Assembly (NCBI GenBank): GCA_910585485.1
Contig: CAJUEZ010000026.1
Location: forward strand, 1-25,346
Reading direction: 5' to 3'
DNA length: 25,346 nucleotides
DNA from: an uncultured Clostridia bacterium
GTDB lineage: Bacteria > Bacillota > Clostridia > UBA1381
The notes under the pieces are model-generated. The model saw only the letters and a list, made by a program, of their open reading frames with translations, did not search any database and was not told the DNA's origin. Shown piece by piece: positions 8,493 to 16,971 of this stretch; position 1 is the first letter of the stretch; each line of letters opens with the position of its first letter. Both the position numbers and the translations under genes were made by a program.

Positions 8493-8550
8493 TACCCATT
8501 TTTAATTATGTTAACCTAATGGCGCTCATTTAATACTATATTTTTACATT

Positions 8551-9144
8551 TTAGTATATTTTTGAGGATAACATACTCATAAATGTTGTGGTAAGATACC
8601 CTTCTGAAAGTGCAGCGACACAAAATATAGAAATCATCAAAATCAGAAAAAAAATATAAGAAAAAATTATTTTTTTTTCTTTTTTATTCTGATTCAGCGA
8701 AAATTTGACGCTTATCGCCGAAAAAAACAGAAGCGCGGGCACAGTTATAAGAAGCGTGGGTACATTTGAAAGCATTATAAGCATGCCCTTCAAACCGTAA
8801 AACTTAAAAAAAGATGCTGAGGTAAAACCCAGTATAAAACCCTTACGAACTATTATTGTTCCCGTTGCGATACAGCCAAAACGGAAAAATCCCATAACAA
8901 AAATTACGGCAAGCGAGATGAGATTTGAAGCGAGAGAATTTTTAAACACTGTAATATTATCTCTGTTTTCCGCAAAGGATTCAAAAAAACTTCCTATATA
9001 GTTTTTAATCCCCTCGCCTAAATCTATACTGTTTTTCGCCAAATATACACTGCCTGCCGTAACACCTACGGCAAGTAATACTATCGCCGCGCCGTAAAGC
9101 CATCTGTTGTTTTTTTCTCTATATCCATCTCCCCGAATTCTCAT
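8551..9144 (-). CDS. spoIIM: Stage II sporulation protein M (SpoIIM)
   Basis: A 197-residue integral membrane protein of the SpoIIM/DUF95 family. In endospore formers SpoIIM works with SpoIID and SpoIIP in the mother cell as the engulfment complex that thins septal peptidoglycan. Hydrophobic segments lie near residues 14-36, 73-98, 104-125, 122-147 and 160-182; the central GFILGFTSASFFKFYGLKG stretch is the family hallmark. AGGGGGTGAGGG precedes the ATG by a few bases. The coding strand contains an A9 run (forward 8670-8678) and a T8 run (forward 8647-8654), both possible slippage sites. It is divergent from the large GH43 gene and upstream of xerD, a pairing I recall from other Clostridia. 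SpoIID and SpoIIP are not in this window. Confidence 0.87.
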   Translation of the reverse strand: MRIRGDGYREKNNRWLYGAAIVLLAVGVTAGSVYLAKNSIDLGEGIKNYIGSFFESFAENRDNITVFKNSLASNLISLAVIFVMGFFRFGCIATGTIIVRKGFILGFTSASFFKFYGLKGMLIMLSNVPTLLITVPALLFFSAISVKFSLNQNKKEKKIIFSYIFFLILMISIFCVAALSEGYLTTTFMSMLSSKIY

Positions 9145-9164
9145 CGTCCCTCACCCCCTTTTCA

Positions 9165-9192
9165 ATACTATTCAAAAATCAGTGTTTTATGA
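9165..9192 (-). promoter_or_regulatory. Candidate sigma-E promoter of spoIIM
   Basis: On the minus strand TCATAAA fits the sigma-E -35 pattern (KMATAWW). After 13 nt comes AATAGTAT, a 5-of-8 match to the -10 consensus CATACAHT, ending about 20 nt before the ATG. spoIIM belongs to the mother-cell sigma-E regulon in Bacillus, which supports the reading, but the -10 is weak. Confidence 0.35.
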
Positions 9193-9213
9193 GTGATTAT
9201 TAGGTCGTATTTT

Positions 9214-9229
9214 TGTAACATTATTTACA
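9214..9229. promoter_or_regulatory. Inverted repeat overlapping the GH43 -35 box
   Basis: TGTAA and TTACA form a perfect dyad with a 6-nt spacer. The right arm lies inside the -35 hexamer TTTACA (9224-9229), where a bound repressor would block RNA polymerase. The regulator is unknown and the AT-rich setting makes chance occurrence possible. Confidence 0.3.
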
Positions 9230-9252
9230 TATCGCAGTAAATTTGTTATAAT
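9224..9252 (+). promoter_or_regulatory. Predicted sigma-A promoter of the GH43 gene
   Basis: TTTACA and a perfect TATAAT are separated by 17 nt. Transcription would start near 9259, about 34 nt before the ATG. The match is close enough for expression without an activator, unlike the GH42 promoter. Confidence 0.65.
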
Positions 9253-9292
9253 AATTATATATATTTAGTAGATGAAAAGGAGCGAGAGAAAT

Positions 9293-12200
9293 ATGAACAA
9301 ACATTTTAAAAAGCTTATAGCGGCAGCAATTACTTTGTCTATGCTGCTGACGGCGCTTCCGAGCGTGGTATTTGCGGACGCATCACTTGACAATGATTTG
9401 CTTTTTTATCTGACTTTTGATGAAGAAAATGCGGCTGATGCCTCTTTTGAAGCGTCAAAAGGCGGAACAGTTACAAAAAAAGGCTCTGTTTCGCTTGTGC
9501 AAAGTCTTGACGAGGAAAGCGGAAAGGCTATGAGCATTACCTCTAACGCGGCGGGAAATTATCTGGAACTTCCCAAAGGTATTCTAAACGGAAAGGAAGC
9601 TGCCACATTTAGTTTTTGGATTAAACCCAACTCCGGCTGGGCATTTATGACAACGCCCGTGAGCGGTGCTCAGGAATTTACAAAAGAAAAATATCTCGGC
9701 ATGCTTGCCACACCATCTGCGCTTACAACAGAACGCTATAACAACAGCGGTACGCGTCTAAGTTCTGTCATCACAAACGGTACATATATGGATTGGCAGT
9801 ATGTTACGGCAGTATTTACCGCAGACGGCACAAAGGTTTATGTAAACGGTCAGCTTGCCGGTTCTGATACTGCAAAGGTTGATATTAAATCTCTTATGAC
9901 CGCTGACGCTTCAACGTGGATTGGTCACGGCAACTGGGGCAGCGGCGAAGGCTTCTCGGGCATGATTGACGATTTTCGGATTTACGGCAAGGCATTAACA
10001 GAGTCCGAGATTAAAGACATTTCCGCTAAGGCTATACAGCGCGAAACCGATAAAATGCTTAAAGAAAAAAATCAGCTTGAAATCGACACGCAGTTTTATT
10101 CAAACTACAACATAACAGAAGACGGCACAAACGTCAAAGTATCGCTTCCTATAATCGGCGAGGAAAAATACAGCATTATAGCCGCGTCATATGTGAACGG
10201 CTTGCTGTCAAACGTGCAGCTTAAAACACAAGCTGACGTGTCAGACAAGTCTGTTACTTTTGCTGATTTAAAGAAAAACGAAAGCGACAAGGTAAAGGTA
10301 TTTGTATGGAATTCTTTAGAGGGTATTCGACCGATAGACGACATCAAGGTGTTTCAGATTAAACCGGGCGAAAAAGTAACGGTAAAAACAAATATTACAA
10401 ACTACACCGCAGAAGAAAAAACAATACAGTATTATATTAGCGCCTATGATAATAACGGCGAAGAAATCCCTGCGGTAAGAAAAACCGGAGTGCCTATTAC
10501 ACTTGATGTTATGGAAAGCTATGCGTTTTCCGAAACGCTTATCGGAATTGATAATGCGGCATATTATAAAGTTATTGTCGAGGATAGTAAAGAGAATAAC
10601 CCAATTACATACGACGCAGGTTATCTGCCCGTTGCAAACGTGTCATTCCCTGACGCGACACCTGCCGACAGTGCAAACACAACCGAGGGTGTACACGACC
10701 CGACAATATTCAAAGACCCTATTTCAAAGAAGTACTATGCATATTCAACCCATAACCTTGTCTTTGACTCAGAGGACTTAATCAATTGGAACAAGCACGA
10801 TTATACGCAGAAAATAACAGTTCCTGCAAAGGCTAAAGAATTTATCGATAAAAACTACTCAAACACAACTGCCAACACTACATATTGGGCGCCCGATTTA
10901 TACTACAAAGAGGGCGACGAATATCCGTATTGGTTCTACCTTTCGACCTCATGCGGACTGGGCGGCAGAAACTCGGTTATCTCGCTCATTAAGGCAAAGT
11001 CTCCCGGTCTTTGGGACGGCGAATACGTTGACGCAGGCGTTATTGTAGCGTCAAAGGAAAACAGTAATTATAATACAAACGCGATTGACGCGAACATCTT
11101 TACCGACACAGACGGAAAAACCTACTTTATCTGGGGTTCGTTCTGGAAAGGTATTCACATGGCTGAGCTTGACACCGAAACAGGTCGTGTAAAGGGTGTT
11201 GACTATACCTCGGACGCTACAATCCTGTCCTCGTGTCAGAACTTTGGCACAAGAATGTACTCCACACCGGGCGGTGTTCAGGGTCCCGAGGGTCCGTACA
11301 CAGTTTATAACGAAGATACAGGCTACCGCTATATGTTTACATCATACGGCTGGCTCGGAACTAACTATAATATAAGAGTTGCACGAACCAATAAGACATT
11401 CAGCGAAATTTTAGCCGGCTCCGCTCCGCACAGACAGCTTCTTGACCAGCAGAACAGACCTGTAGGCACAACATACGCCGATCAGGTTAAAGAGGGCGGA
11501 ACGCTTTCTGAGCTTTGGGGCTACAAGATGTCAGGCTCGTTCCAGCTGGGCGACGGCATTGAGTACCTCGGAAGCGGTCATAACAGCGTATTCAAAGACG
11601 ACGACGGTCAGTGGTATCTCGTTCAGCACTGCCGTAAGGTTGCGGACGCTATAGCATATTTACAGATTAAAAAGATACTCTGGACAGAGGACGGCTGGCC
11701 CGTTATATCGCCCATGGTTTACGCAGGCGAAAAGGAGCAGAAAATCCCTGAGGAAATGCTTTACGGTACATGGGATTTGTCAAGCGTGGGTCAGACAATC
11801 CTTGCGGACGGCGTTACAGATGTGAGCAAACGCGCTTCCGAGAAAAACGCAGACCTTCCCGTGCATTCATCGCAGATTATCCTGCAAGCCGACGGCACAC
11901 TCGGAAACGACCTCGGAACATGGGAATATGACAACGACCATACCATAACTATTAACTTCACGGCTGACGGCGATACCGAGAATTATGAGTTCTACAAAGA
12001 CGGCGACACAATGAAACTCTATGTTCTTACGGGCTACGACAAGGATAAGCGTGAAAGCGCGCTCGTTATGACAGGTACAGACCAGAATGGCATCGCAAGC
12101 TTTGTCAGAAAAGCAACTCAGACGGCAGAGAGTACGAAGCATATAAACAGAATTGAAACAACTCCGACCGTTATTGAAAAAAGCACTTTGGGCAACCCGA

Positions 12201-13648
12201 TTTTGGGCTTTGACGCTGACGGAAACACAATGTACGCAGGCGACCCTGCCGCTTTGGTTGACGGCGATACCGTCTACATCTACGCAGGTCATGACACCTC
12301 GACAGCCGATAATTATGTAATGCCCGAATGGGTTTGCTATTCGTCAAAGGATATGACGGACTGGAAATACGAGGGCTCGGTTATGAAAGCGACAGACGTT
12401 TCGTGGAGAAACGACGACACATCAGCATGGGCAAGCCAGGCGATAAAATACGGAGATAAATATTATTTGTACTTCTGTACATGGGATAAAACCTCAGGCG
12501 GTAAGCAGTCTATAGGCGTTGCCGTATCGGACAGTCCGACAGGACCGTTTGTTGACAAGGGCGAGCCTATTGTAAAGGGCACGCTTACAGAGCCGCAGAC
12601 GAGCAATTGGAATGATATTGACCCGACTGTATGGGTTGAAACTGTTGACGGCGAGGAACACCGCTATCTTGCCTGGGGTAACGGTATATTCTACGTCTGC
12701 GAGCTTAACGAGGATATGGTAAGCGTTAAGGACATGAACGGCGACGGCGCGATTAAAATGAATGACGATATTAAACAGCAGGAATTTAACAATCTTCCCG
12801 ACGGCTTAAGCTTTACAGAAGCTCCGTGGATTTACAGACGTAAGGACGCAAACGGCAATTACACAGGCAAGTATTATATGTTCGGCGCATTTGGCTGGCG
12901 CGAGCAAACGGGTTATGTGACCTCGGACAGCATGTACGGTCCTTGGGAATGGGGCGGGGTGTTAATGCCCCCGACTGCTACGTCAAACACAAACCACCCT
13001 GCCGTAATCGACTTTAATAACAAGACATATTTTATCTACCATAACGGCTCGCTTCCGTGGGGAAGCGGTTTCAGACGCGTTGTGTGCGTTGAGCAGATGT
13101 ATTTTGAAGACGATGGTACAATCCGAGCAATAGACGAATTATCCACAGGACCCAATTACAGCGAAGCGGTAAGAATAGCTCTGTCAACCGATGTATTCAA
13201 CGACAACCATCATTATATTGGTCACGAAAAATTTGTAAATCCGAGTGATGATGCAAGCTATCCGCTGAAAAAACAGCTTATGATGAATGTCTATGAAATA
13301 CATAATGGGCTTAACATTAGCGGAAGTCTTGAGGATATGTGGCAGATTAAGCCCGCGAAATACGACAGCAAAAACGAAAACTATATTTCGATTGAGTCCT
13401 ACGACAAGCCCGGTCTTTATATCACTTCCGAAGGCACAAACCTTATTTTAACTCAGCGGGACACACTTGAAGAAAGTCTTGCAAGGAGAATGACTTTTAA
13501 AACGGTTGAGGGTATTAACGGAAACGCTTCGGCAGTATCCTTTGAAAGTATCACAAAGAAAGGATATTTCATAACCATGACAAGCGACGGCGTAACTCTT
13601 ACAGACGGTACAGACGCGGACGCATGTTCATTCAAAATTGACAATTAA
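9293..13648 (+). CDS. Secreted multidomain arabinan-degrading enzyme: LamG, GH43, GH43, AbfB-like
   Basis: A 1451-residue secreted enzyme for arabinan, the arabinose side chain of pectin. The signal peptide is MNKHFKK, a hydrophobic core, then VFA/DAS with cleavage near residue 28. A LamG/concanavalin-like domain spans about 33-245 and a Clostridial Ig-like segment (KVFVWNSLEG) lies near 335. The first GH43 (465-800) has Asp469 (HDPT), Asp599 (AIDAN) and Glu666 (GPEGPY), followed by the beta domain of endo-arabinanases (820-940). The second GH43 (975-1330) has Asp984 (GDPAAL), Asp1110 (DIDPT) and Glu1176 (FTEAPW). An AbfB/CBM42-like module ends the protein (1360-1451). No dockerin, SLH or LPXTG anchor is seen. 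The ATG at 9293 follows AAAAGGAG by 10 nt; an in-frame ATG at 9272 precedes that site and is rejected. Domain roles (endo cleavage, then arabinofuranose release) are inferred. Confidence 0.93.
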   Translation: MNKHFKKLIAAAITLSMLLTALPSVVFADASLDNDLLFYLTFDEENAADASFEASKGGTVTKKGSVSLVQSLDEESGKAMSITSNAAGNYLELPKGILNGKEAATFSFWIKPNSGWAFMTTPVSGAQEFTKEKYLGMLATPSALTTERYNNSGTRLSSVITNGTYMDWQYVTAVFTADGTKVYVNGQLAGSDTAKVDIKSLMTADASTWIGHGNWGSGEGFSGMIDDFRIYGKALTESEIKDISAKAIQRETDKMLKEKNQLEIDTQFYSNYNITEDGTNVKVSLPIIGEEKYSIIAASYVNGLLSNVQLKTQADVSDKSVTFADLKKNESDKVKVFVWNSLEGIRPIDDIKVFQIKPGEKVTVKTNITNYTAEEKTIQYYISAYDNNGEEIPAVRKTGVPITLDVMESYAFSETLIGIDNAAYYKVIVEDSKENNPITYDAGYLPVANVSFPDATPADSANTTEGVHDPTIFKDPISKKYYAYSTHNLVFDSEDLINWNKHDYTQKITVPAKAKEFIDKNYSNTTANTTYWAPDLYYKEGDEYPYWFYLSTSCGLGGRNSVISLIKAKSPGLWDGEYVDAGVIVASKENSNYNTNAIDANIFTDTDGKTYFIWGSFWKGIHMAELDTETGRVKGVDYTSDATILSSCQNFGTRMYSTPGGVQGPEGPYTVYNEDTGYRYMFTSYGWLGTNYNIRVARTNKTFSEILAGSAPHRQLLDQQNRPVGTTYADQVKEGGTLSELWGYKMSGSFQLGDGIEYLGSGHNSVFKDDDGQWYLVQHCRKVADAIAYLQIKKILWTEDGWPVISPMVYAGEKEQKIPEEMLYGTWDLSSVGQTILADGVTDVSKRASEKNADLPVHSSQIILQADGTLGNDLGTWEYDNDHTITINFTADGDTENYEFYKDGDTMKLYVLTGYDKDKRESALVMTGTDQNGIASFVRKATQTAESTKHINRIETTPTVIEKSTLGNPILGFDADGNTMYAGDPAALVDGDTVYIYAGHDTSTADNYVMPEWVCYSSKDMTDWKYEGSVMKATDVSWRNDDTSAWASQAIKYGDKYYLYFCTWDKTSGGKQSIGVAVSDSPTGPFVDKGEPIVKGTLTEPQTSNWNDIDPTVWVETVDGEEHRYLAWGNGIFYVCELNEDMVSVKDMNGDGAIKMNDDIKQQEFNNLPDGLSFTEAPWIYRRKDANGNYTGKYYMFGAFGWREQTGYVTSDSMYGPWEWGGVLMPPTATSNTNHPAVIDFNNKTYFIYHNGSLPWGSGFRRVVCVEQMYFEDDGTIRAIDELSTGPNYSEAVRIALSTDVFNDNHHYIGHEKFVNPSDDASYPLKKQLMMNVYEIHNGLNISGSLEDMWQIKPAKYDSKNENYISIESYDKPGLYITSEGTNLILTQRDTLEESLARRMTFKTVEGINGNASAVSFESITKKGYFITMTSDGVTLTDGTDADACSFKIDN

Positions 13649-13655
13649 GACATAC

Positions 13656-13690
13656 AAAAAAATCCTGTGCATTGCACAGGATTTTTTTTT
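13656..13690. terminator. Bidirectional terminator between GH43 and serA
   Basis: A perfect 10-bp stem (AATCCTGTGC with its complement, 13661-13683) closes a 3-nt ATT loop, flanked by A7 on the left and T9 on the right. It can therefore end transcription from either side of this convergent gene pair. Confidence 0.9.
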
Positions 13691-13700
13691 GTTAAAGTTT

Positions 13701-14855
13701 TTACTTTATAACTCTTACTCTTATTACTGAGTCCATATTGCTAAGCTTTTCAACCGCATCAGCAGGGATTGCGTGGTCTGTGTTAATAATAGTGTATGCC
13801 ACATCTCCCCTTGACTTATTAATCATATCTGAGATATTAACGCTTGAAAGAGCCTCTGTGTACTTTGCGATTACATTCGGCACATTCTTATGAATAATTG
13901 TGATTCTGCCGACATTATCATTTGGAAGAGAACAGTTCGGTAAATTTACAGAATTTAAAATGTTGCCGTTTTCAAGGAAATCCGCGATTTCTTCCGATGC
14001 CATAACAGCACAGTTATCTTCCGATTCTTCAGTTGACGCGCCAAGGTGAGGAATATTTATGATTCCCTTTTGGTTAACCGTTTCGCTGTCTGAAAAATCA
14101 ACAACGTACTTTTTAACCTTACCGTCAGCAATAGCTTTCTTAATATCAGCGTTATTTACAAGCCCGCCTCTTGCAAAGTTCAATATTACAACGCCGTCCT
14201 TCATCTGTGAAATCGTTTCAGCGTTGATTGTATTTCTTGTCGAGTCCATAAGCGGAACGTGAATTGTTATATAATCAGCAGCCGCGTAAACCTCGTCAGG
14301 TGTATTTGCCTTTTTAACGTGTCTTGAAAGCTTTAATGCAGAATCAACCGACAGATATGGGTCATAGCCGATTACGTCCATACCAAGTGCGTATGCCGCG
14401 TTTGCTACAAGAATACCAATAGCGCCAAGACCGATGATACCAAGAGTCTTACCCTTTATTTCACAGCCTGCAAAGTTTGATTTGCCCTTTTCCACCTGCT
14501 TATCAACGTCATCTCCTGTAAGTGTATTCGCCCACTCTACACCGCCGATTACGTCACGTGATGCAAGAAGCATACCTGCAATAACAAGTTCCTTTACCGC
14601 GTTTGCATTTGCTCCCGGAGTATTGAATACAACTATTCCCTGTTCGGTGCATTTGTCAGTCGGGATATTGTTAGTTCCCGCGCCTGCTCTTGCAATCGCT
14701 TTCAGGTTTGACGGAAGTTCCATGTCATGCATTTTATAGCTTCGGAGGATAATTCCGTCAGCATTCGCAGCAACGTCATCCGTAATTGTATAATTATCTC
14801 CAAGCTTATCAAGACCGCATTTAGCGATTTTATTCAGTGTTAATATATTAAACAT
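13701..14855 (-). CDS. serA: D-3-phosphoglycerate dehydrogenase (SerA)
   Basis: A 384-residue NAD-dependent dehydrogenase that oxidises 3-phosphoglycerate to 3-phosphohydroxypyruvate, the first step of serine synthesis. The nucleotide-binding motif GLGAIG is at 142-147, the substrate Arg at 229 (NFARGG), and the catalytic His at 270 (PHLGAST). The loop that normally reads LDVFxxEP is here VVDFSDSETV, with Glu258 the likely partner of the His. A C-terminal ACT-like domain (about 315-384) suggests serine feedback, as in other SerA proteins; the long intervening domain of the largest SerA type is absent. AAGGAG lies 9 nt before the ATG and overlaps the serC stop codon (TAAGGAG), so the two genes are translationally linked with a 13-nt gap. 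Confidence 0.93.
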   Translation of the reverse strand: MFNILTLNKIAKCGLDKLGDNYTITDDVAANADGIILRSYKMHDMELPSNLKAIARAGAGTNNIPTDKCTEQGIVVFNTPGANANAVKELVIAGMLLASRDVIGGVEWANTLTGDDVDKQVEKGKSNFAGCEIKGKTLGIIGLGAIGILVANAAYALGMDVIGYDPYLSVDSALKLSRHVKKANTPDEVYAAADYITIHVPLMDSTRNTINAETISQMKDGVVILNFARGGLVNNADIKKAIADGKVKKYVVDFSDSETVNQKGIINIPHLGASTEESEDNCAVMASEEIADFLENGNILNSVNLPNCSLPNDNVGRITIIHKNVPNVIAKYTEALSSVNISDMINKSRGDVAYTIINTDHAIPADAVEKLSNMDSVIRVRVIK

Positions 14856-14868
14856 TTCTGATTTCTCC

Positions 14869-15954
14869 TTACTTATTTTCAGCTTCGAATTTCTTCATAA
14901 ACTCAACAAGCTTTTCTACGCCCTCTATCGGCATAGCATTGTAAATGCTTGCTCTCATACCTCCTACTGAGCGGTGTCCCTTTATGTTGATAAAGCCGTT
15001 AGCCTTTGCCTCTGCAACAAACTTAGCGTCAAGTTCGTCATTACCTGTCACAAACGGAACATTCATAAGTGAACGGTCTTCAGGTACAACCGTACCCTTA
15101 AACATTTCTGATGAATCAAGAAAATCATACAAAATCTTTGCCTTTTTCTCGTTGATTTTCTGCAGTTCCTTAACTCCGCCCTTATCCTTAATCCACTGCA
15201 ACACAAGACCTAACATATAAATGCCGTATGTCGGCGGCGTGTTGTACATTGAACCGTTGTCCTTATGGATTGAGTATTTAAACATTGTCGGTGTGCCGTC
15301 AAGTGTTTCACCAATAAGGTCATTTCGCACAATTACAAGAGTAACACCGGCTGGACCTAAGTTCTTCTGCGCGCCAGCGTAAAGAATACCAAACTTTGTA
15401 ACGTCGATTTCCTCAGCCATAACGCAAGAAGAAATATCTGCTACAAGAGTTGCCTTTGTGTCAGGAAGCTTCTTTTCGGTATAGTGTGTACCGTAAATTG
15501 TATTGTTATAGCAAATATAGCAATAGTCAGCGTCAGGGTCAAACATACTGCTGTCAGTCTGCGGAATGTATGAGAATGTCTTATCAGCCGATGACGCTAC
15601 ACGGTTAACCTTGATGTATCTTTCCGCTTCATCAGCAGCCTTCTTCGCCCACTGACCTGTTATAATATAGTCTGCCTTCTTATTCTTTGTTGCAAGGTTC
15701 ATCGGAATAGCCGAAAACTGCGATGACGCTCCGCCCTGCAAAAACAACACGCTGTAGTTATCGGGAACATTCATGATCTCACGAACCAACGCTTCAGCAT
15801 TGTCAATAATTGCCTGATATTCTTTTGATCTGTGGCTCATTTCCATAACCGACTGACCGCTTGTTCCATGCTCTGTCATTTCAGCCGCAGCCTTTTCGAG
15901 AACCTCAAGCGGCAGCATCGAAGGACCTGCCGAAAAATTGTATACTCTGCTCAT
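14869..15954 (-). CDS. serC: Phosphoserine aminotransferase (SerC)
   Basis: A 361-residue PLP-dependent aminotransferase that converts 3-phosphohydroxypyruvate and glutamate to O-phosphoserine, the second step of serine synthesis. The family opening RVYNFSAGPSMLPLEVL is present, as are FLQGGASSQF and the PLP lysine, Lys197, in GAQKNLGPAG. RSVGGMRASIYNA near the C-terminus is the conserved substrate-binding end. The ATG at 15954 is chosen because GGAGG lies 8 nt upstream; a TTG further upstream overlaps that site. It is the first gene of the serC-serA operon and has a strong predicted promoter. A phosphoserine phosphatase is not in the window. The short leader leaves no room for a riboswitch or T-box. 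Confidence 0.96.
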   Translation of the reverse strand: MSRVYNFSAGPSMLPLEVLEKAAAEMTEHGTSGQSVMEMSHRSKEYQAIIDNAEALVREIMNVPDNYSVLFLQGGASSQFSAIPMNLATKNKKADYIITGQWAKKAADEAERYIKVNRVASSADKTFSYIPQTDSSMFDPDADYCYICYNNTIYGTHYTEKKLPDTKATLVADISSCVMAEEIDVTKFGILYAGAQKNLGPAGVTLVIVRNDLIGETLDGTPTMFKYSIHKDNGSMYNTPPTYGIYMLGLVLQWIKDKGGVKELQKINEKKAKILYDFLDSSEMFKGTVVPEDRSLMNVPFVTGNDELDAKFVAEAKANGFINIKGHRSVGGMRASIYNAMPIEGVEKLVEFMKKFEAENK

Positions 15955-16001
15955 TTTTTTGACCTCCAAATATTTTATTGTATTAATCTACATTATCTAT
16001 T

Positions 16002-16030
16002 ATTATATCTCAAAATTCAACGTCCGTCAA
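16002..16030 (-). promoter_or_regulatory. Predicted sigma-A promoter of serC-serA
   Basis: On the minus strand TTGACG and a perfect TATAAT are separated by 17 nt, one of the best promoter matches in the window. Transcription would begin about 40 nt before the serC ATG. Confidence 0.75.
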
Positions 16031-16085
16031 TACAATTTAAGTAACGCATGATAGAAATTTAACATATTTTATCAAAAATTTTATA

Positions 16086-16778
16086 TCACTTTGTATAATT
16101 CTCTAACGAGGAGGCAATGGCCCATGCTATTTTTGATTGATATTTTTCGTCGCACAATTTTTGCTCCTCGTCAGGATTTGATAAAAAACCGCACTCTATC
16201 AAAATTGCCGGAATAGGAGGATTCTTCATAAGAAACAGCCTTTCATCGGCAGTTTTTACCGTGTGAGTCTGCGCACCTGTAACCTCTCCTATATTGTCCT
16301 GAATTTGTTTTGCGACTTCTTCTATCATTGGGTGAGCCTTGTCATAAAAAATATGCAATCCATGTATATTTGGATCGCTGAAAGAGTTCATATGTATGCT
16401 TATAAACAAATCCGCGCCGCTGTCTTTCACTATCTCACGTCTTTTATTCATATCTGAAATCTTCATCTTGCGTATTGTTAACAAATTCTCATCTTGCAAT
16501 CCGCTGTCACCGTCACGCGTAAGAATAACTTCCGCTCCCTTGCCTTCAAGTATTTCCCGAAGTTTTTCCACTATCGCCATGTTTATATCCTTTTCCAATG
16601 CGCCGTTCACTCCCACCGTGCCGCCGTCAGGTTCGCCGTGTCCGGCATCAAGAACAAATTTAATATTTCCGTCTGCGAAAGTCTGACGGCTTTCATACTT
16701 TTTAATCCCGAAAAAAGCAAGCGCAAATGCAATAAGTATTATCAGAACTGCCGCTATATGTTTTTTCATAATAATCAT
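16086..16778 (-). CDS. cwlD: N-acetylmuramoyl-L-alanine amidase, CwlD type
   Basis: A 230-residue zinc amidase (Amidase_3) with an N-terminal membrane anchor or uncleaved signal at about residues 7-25. Zinc ligands are His47 (DAGHGEPDGG), Glu62 (GALEKDIN) and His129 (ISIHMNS); Glu195 (LIECGFLSN) is the catalytic acid. Size, the single amidase domain without repeats, and the EPDGG form of the motif fit CwlD, which removes peptide side chains in the spore cortex so that muramic-delta-lactam can form. A vegetative amidase of the same family cannot be excluded. GGGGAGG lies 7 nt before the ATG at 16778; a frame extension further upstream contains this site and is rejected. It is divergent from an M23 endopeptidase gene, and the 193-nt gap between them shows no promoter I would defend. 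Confidence 0.85.
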   Translation of the reverse strand: MIIMKKHIAAVLIILIAFALAFFGIKKYESRQTFADGNIKFVLDAGHGEPDGGTVGVNGALEKDINMAIVEKLREILEGKGAEVILTRDGDSGLQDENLLTIRKMKISDMNKRREIVKDSGADLFISIHMNSFSDPNIHGLHIFYDKAHPMIEEVAKQIQDNIGEVTGAQTHTVKTADERLFLMKNPPIPAILIECGFLSNPDEEQKLCDEKYQSKIAWAIASSLENYTK

Positions 16779-16971
16779 TTTATAACCTCCCCTGAAAAAA
16801 TACATATTACATCTTTATGAGACAGAGTTTAAGTCAATGCACAATGACGCGATAAAAGACTTATATGAATTATCTGCCTTATTTAATTCTCAACTTATTT
16901 TAAAATTCATGTATTTTTTAATTAGATGTGAAATATATTGATATAAACAAAAAAAGGATAGGGGCATTTAT

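Noticed and set aside
11867..12292. A 141-codon minus-strand open frame inside the GH43 gene
   Set aside because: It is antisense to conserved GH43 sequence, with no start signal and no family match.
14469..14484. Altered catalytic loop in SerA (VVDFSDSETV region) as a sign of an inactive enzyme
   Set aside because: The Arg, a Glu and the His are all retained, and similar DF-type loops occur, as far as I recall, in the SerA type common in Clostridia.
15955..16085. Search for a T-box or other riboswitch before serC
   Set aside because: The predicted leader is only about 40 nt and shows no hairpin-terminator arrangement.
16779..16971. Sporulation-type promoters in the gap between cwlD and the M23 gene
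   Set aside because: Several partial sigma-E, sigma-G and sigma-A matches were tried; none had both elements with acceptable spacing.
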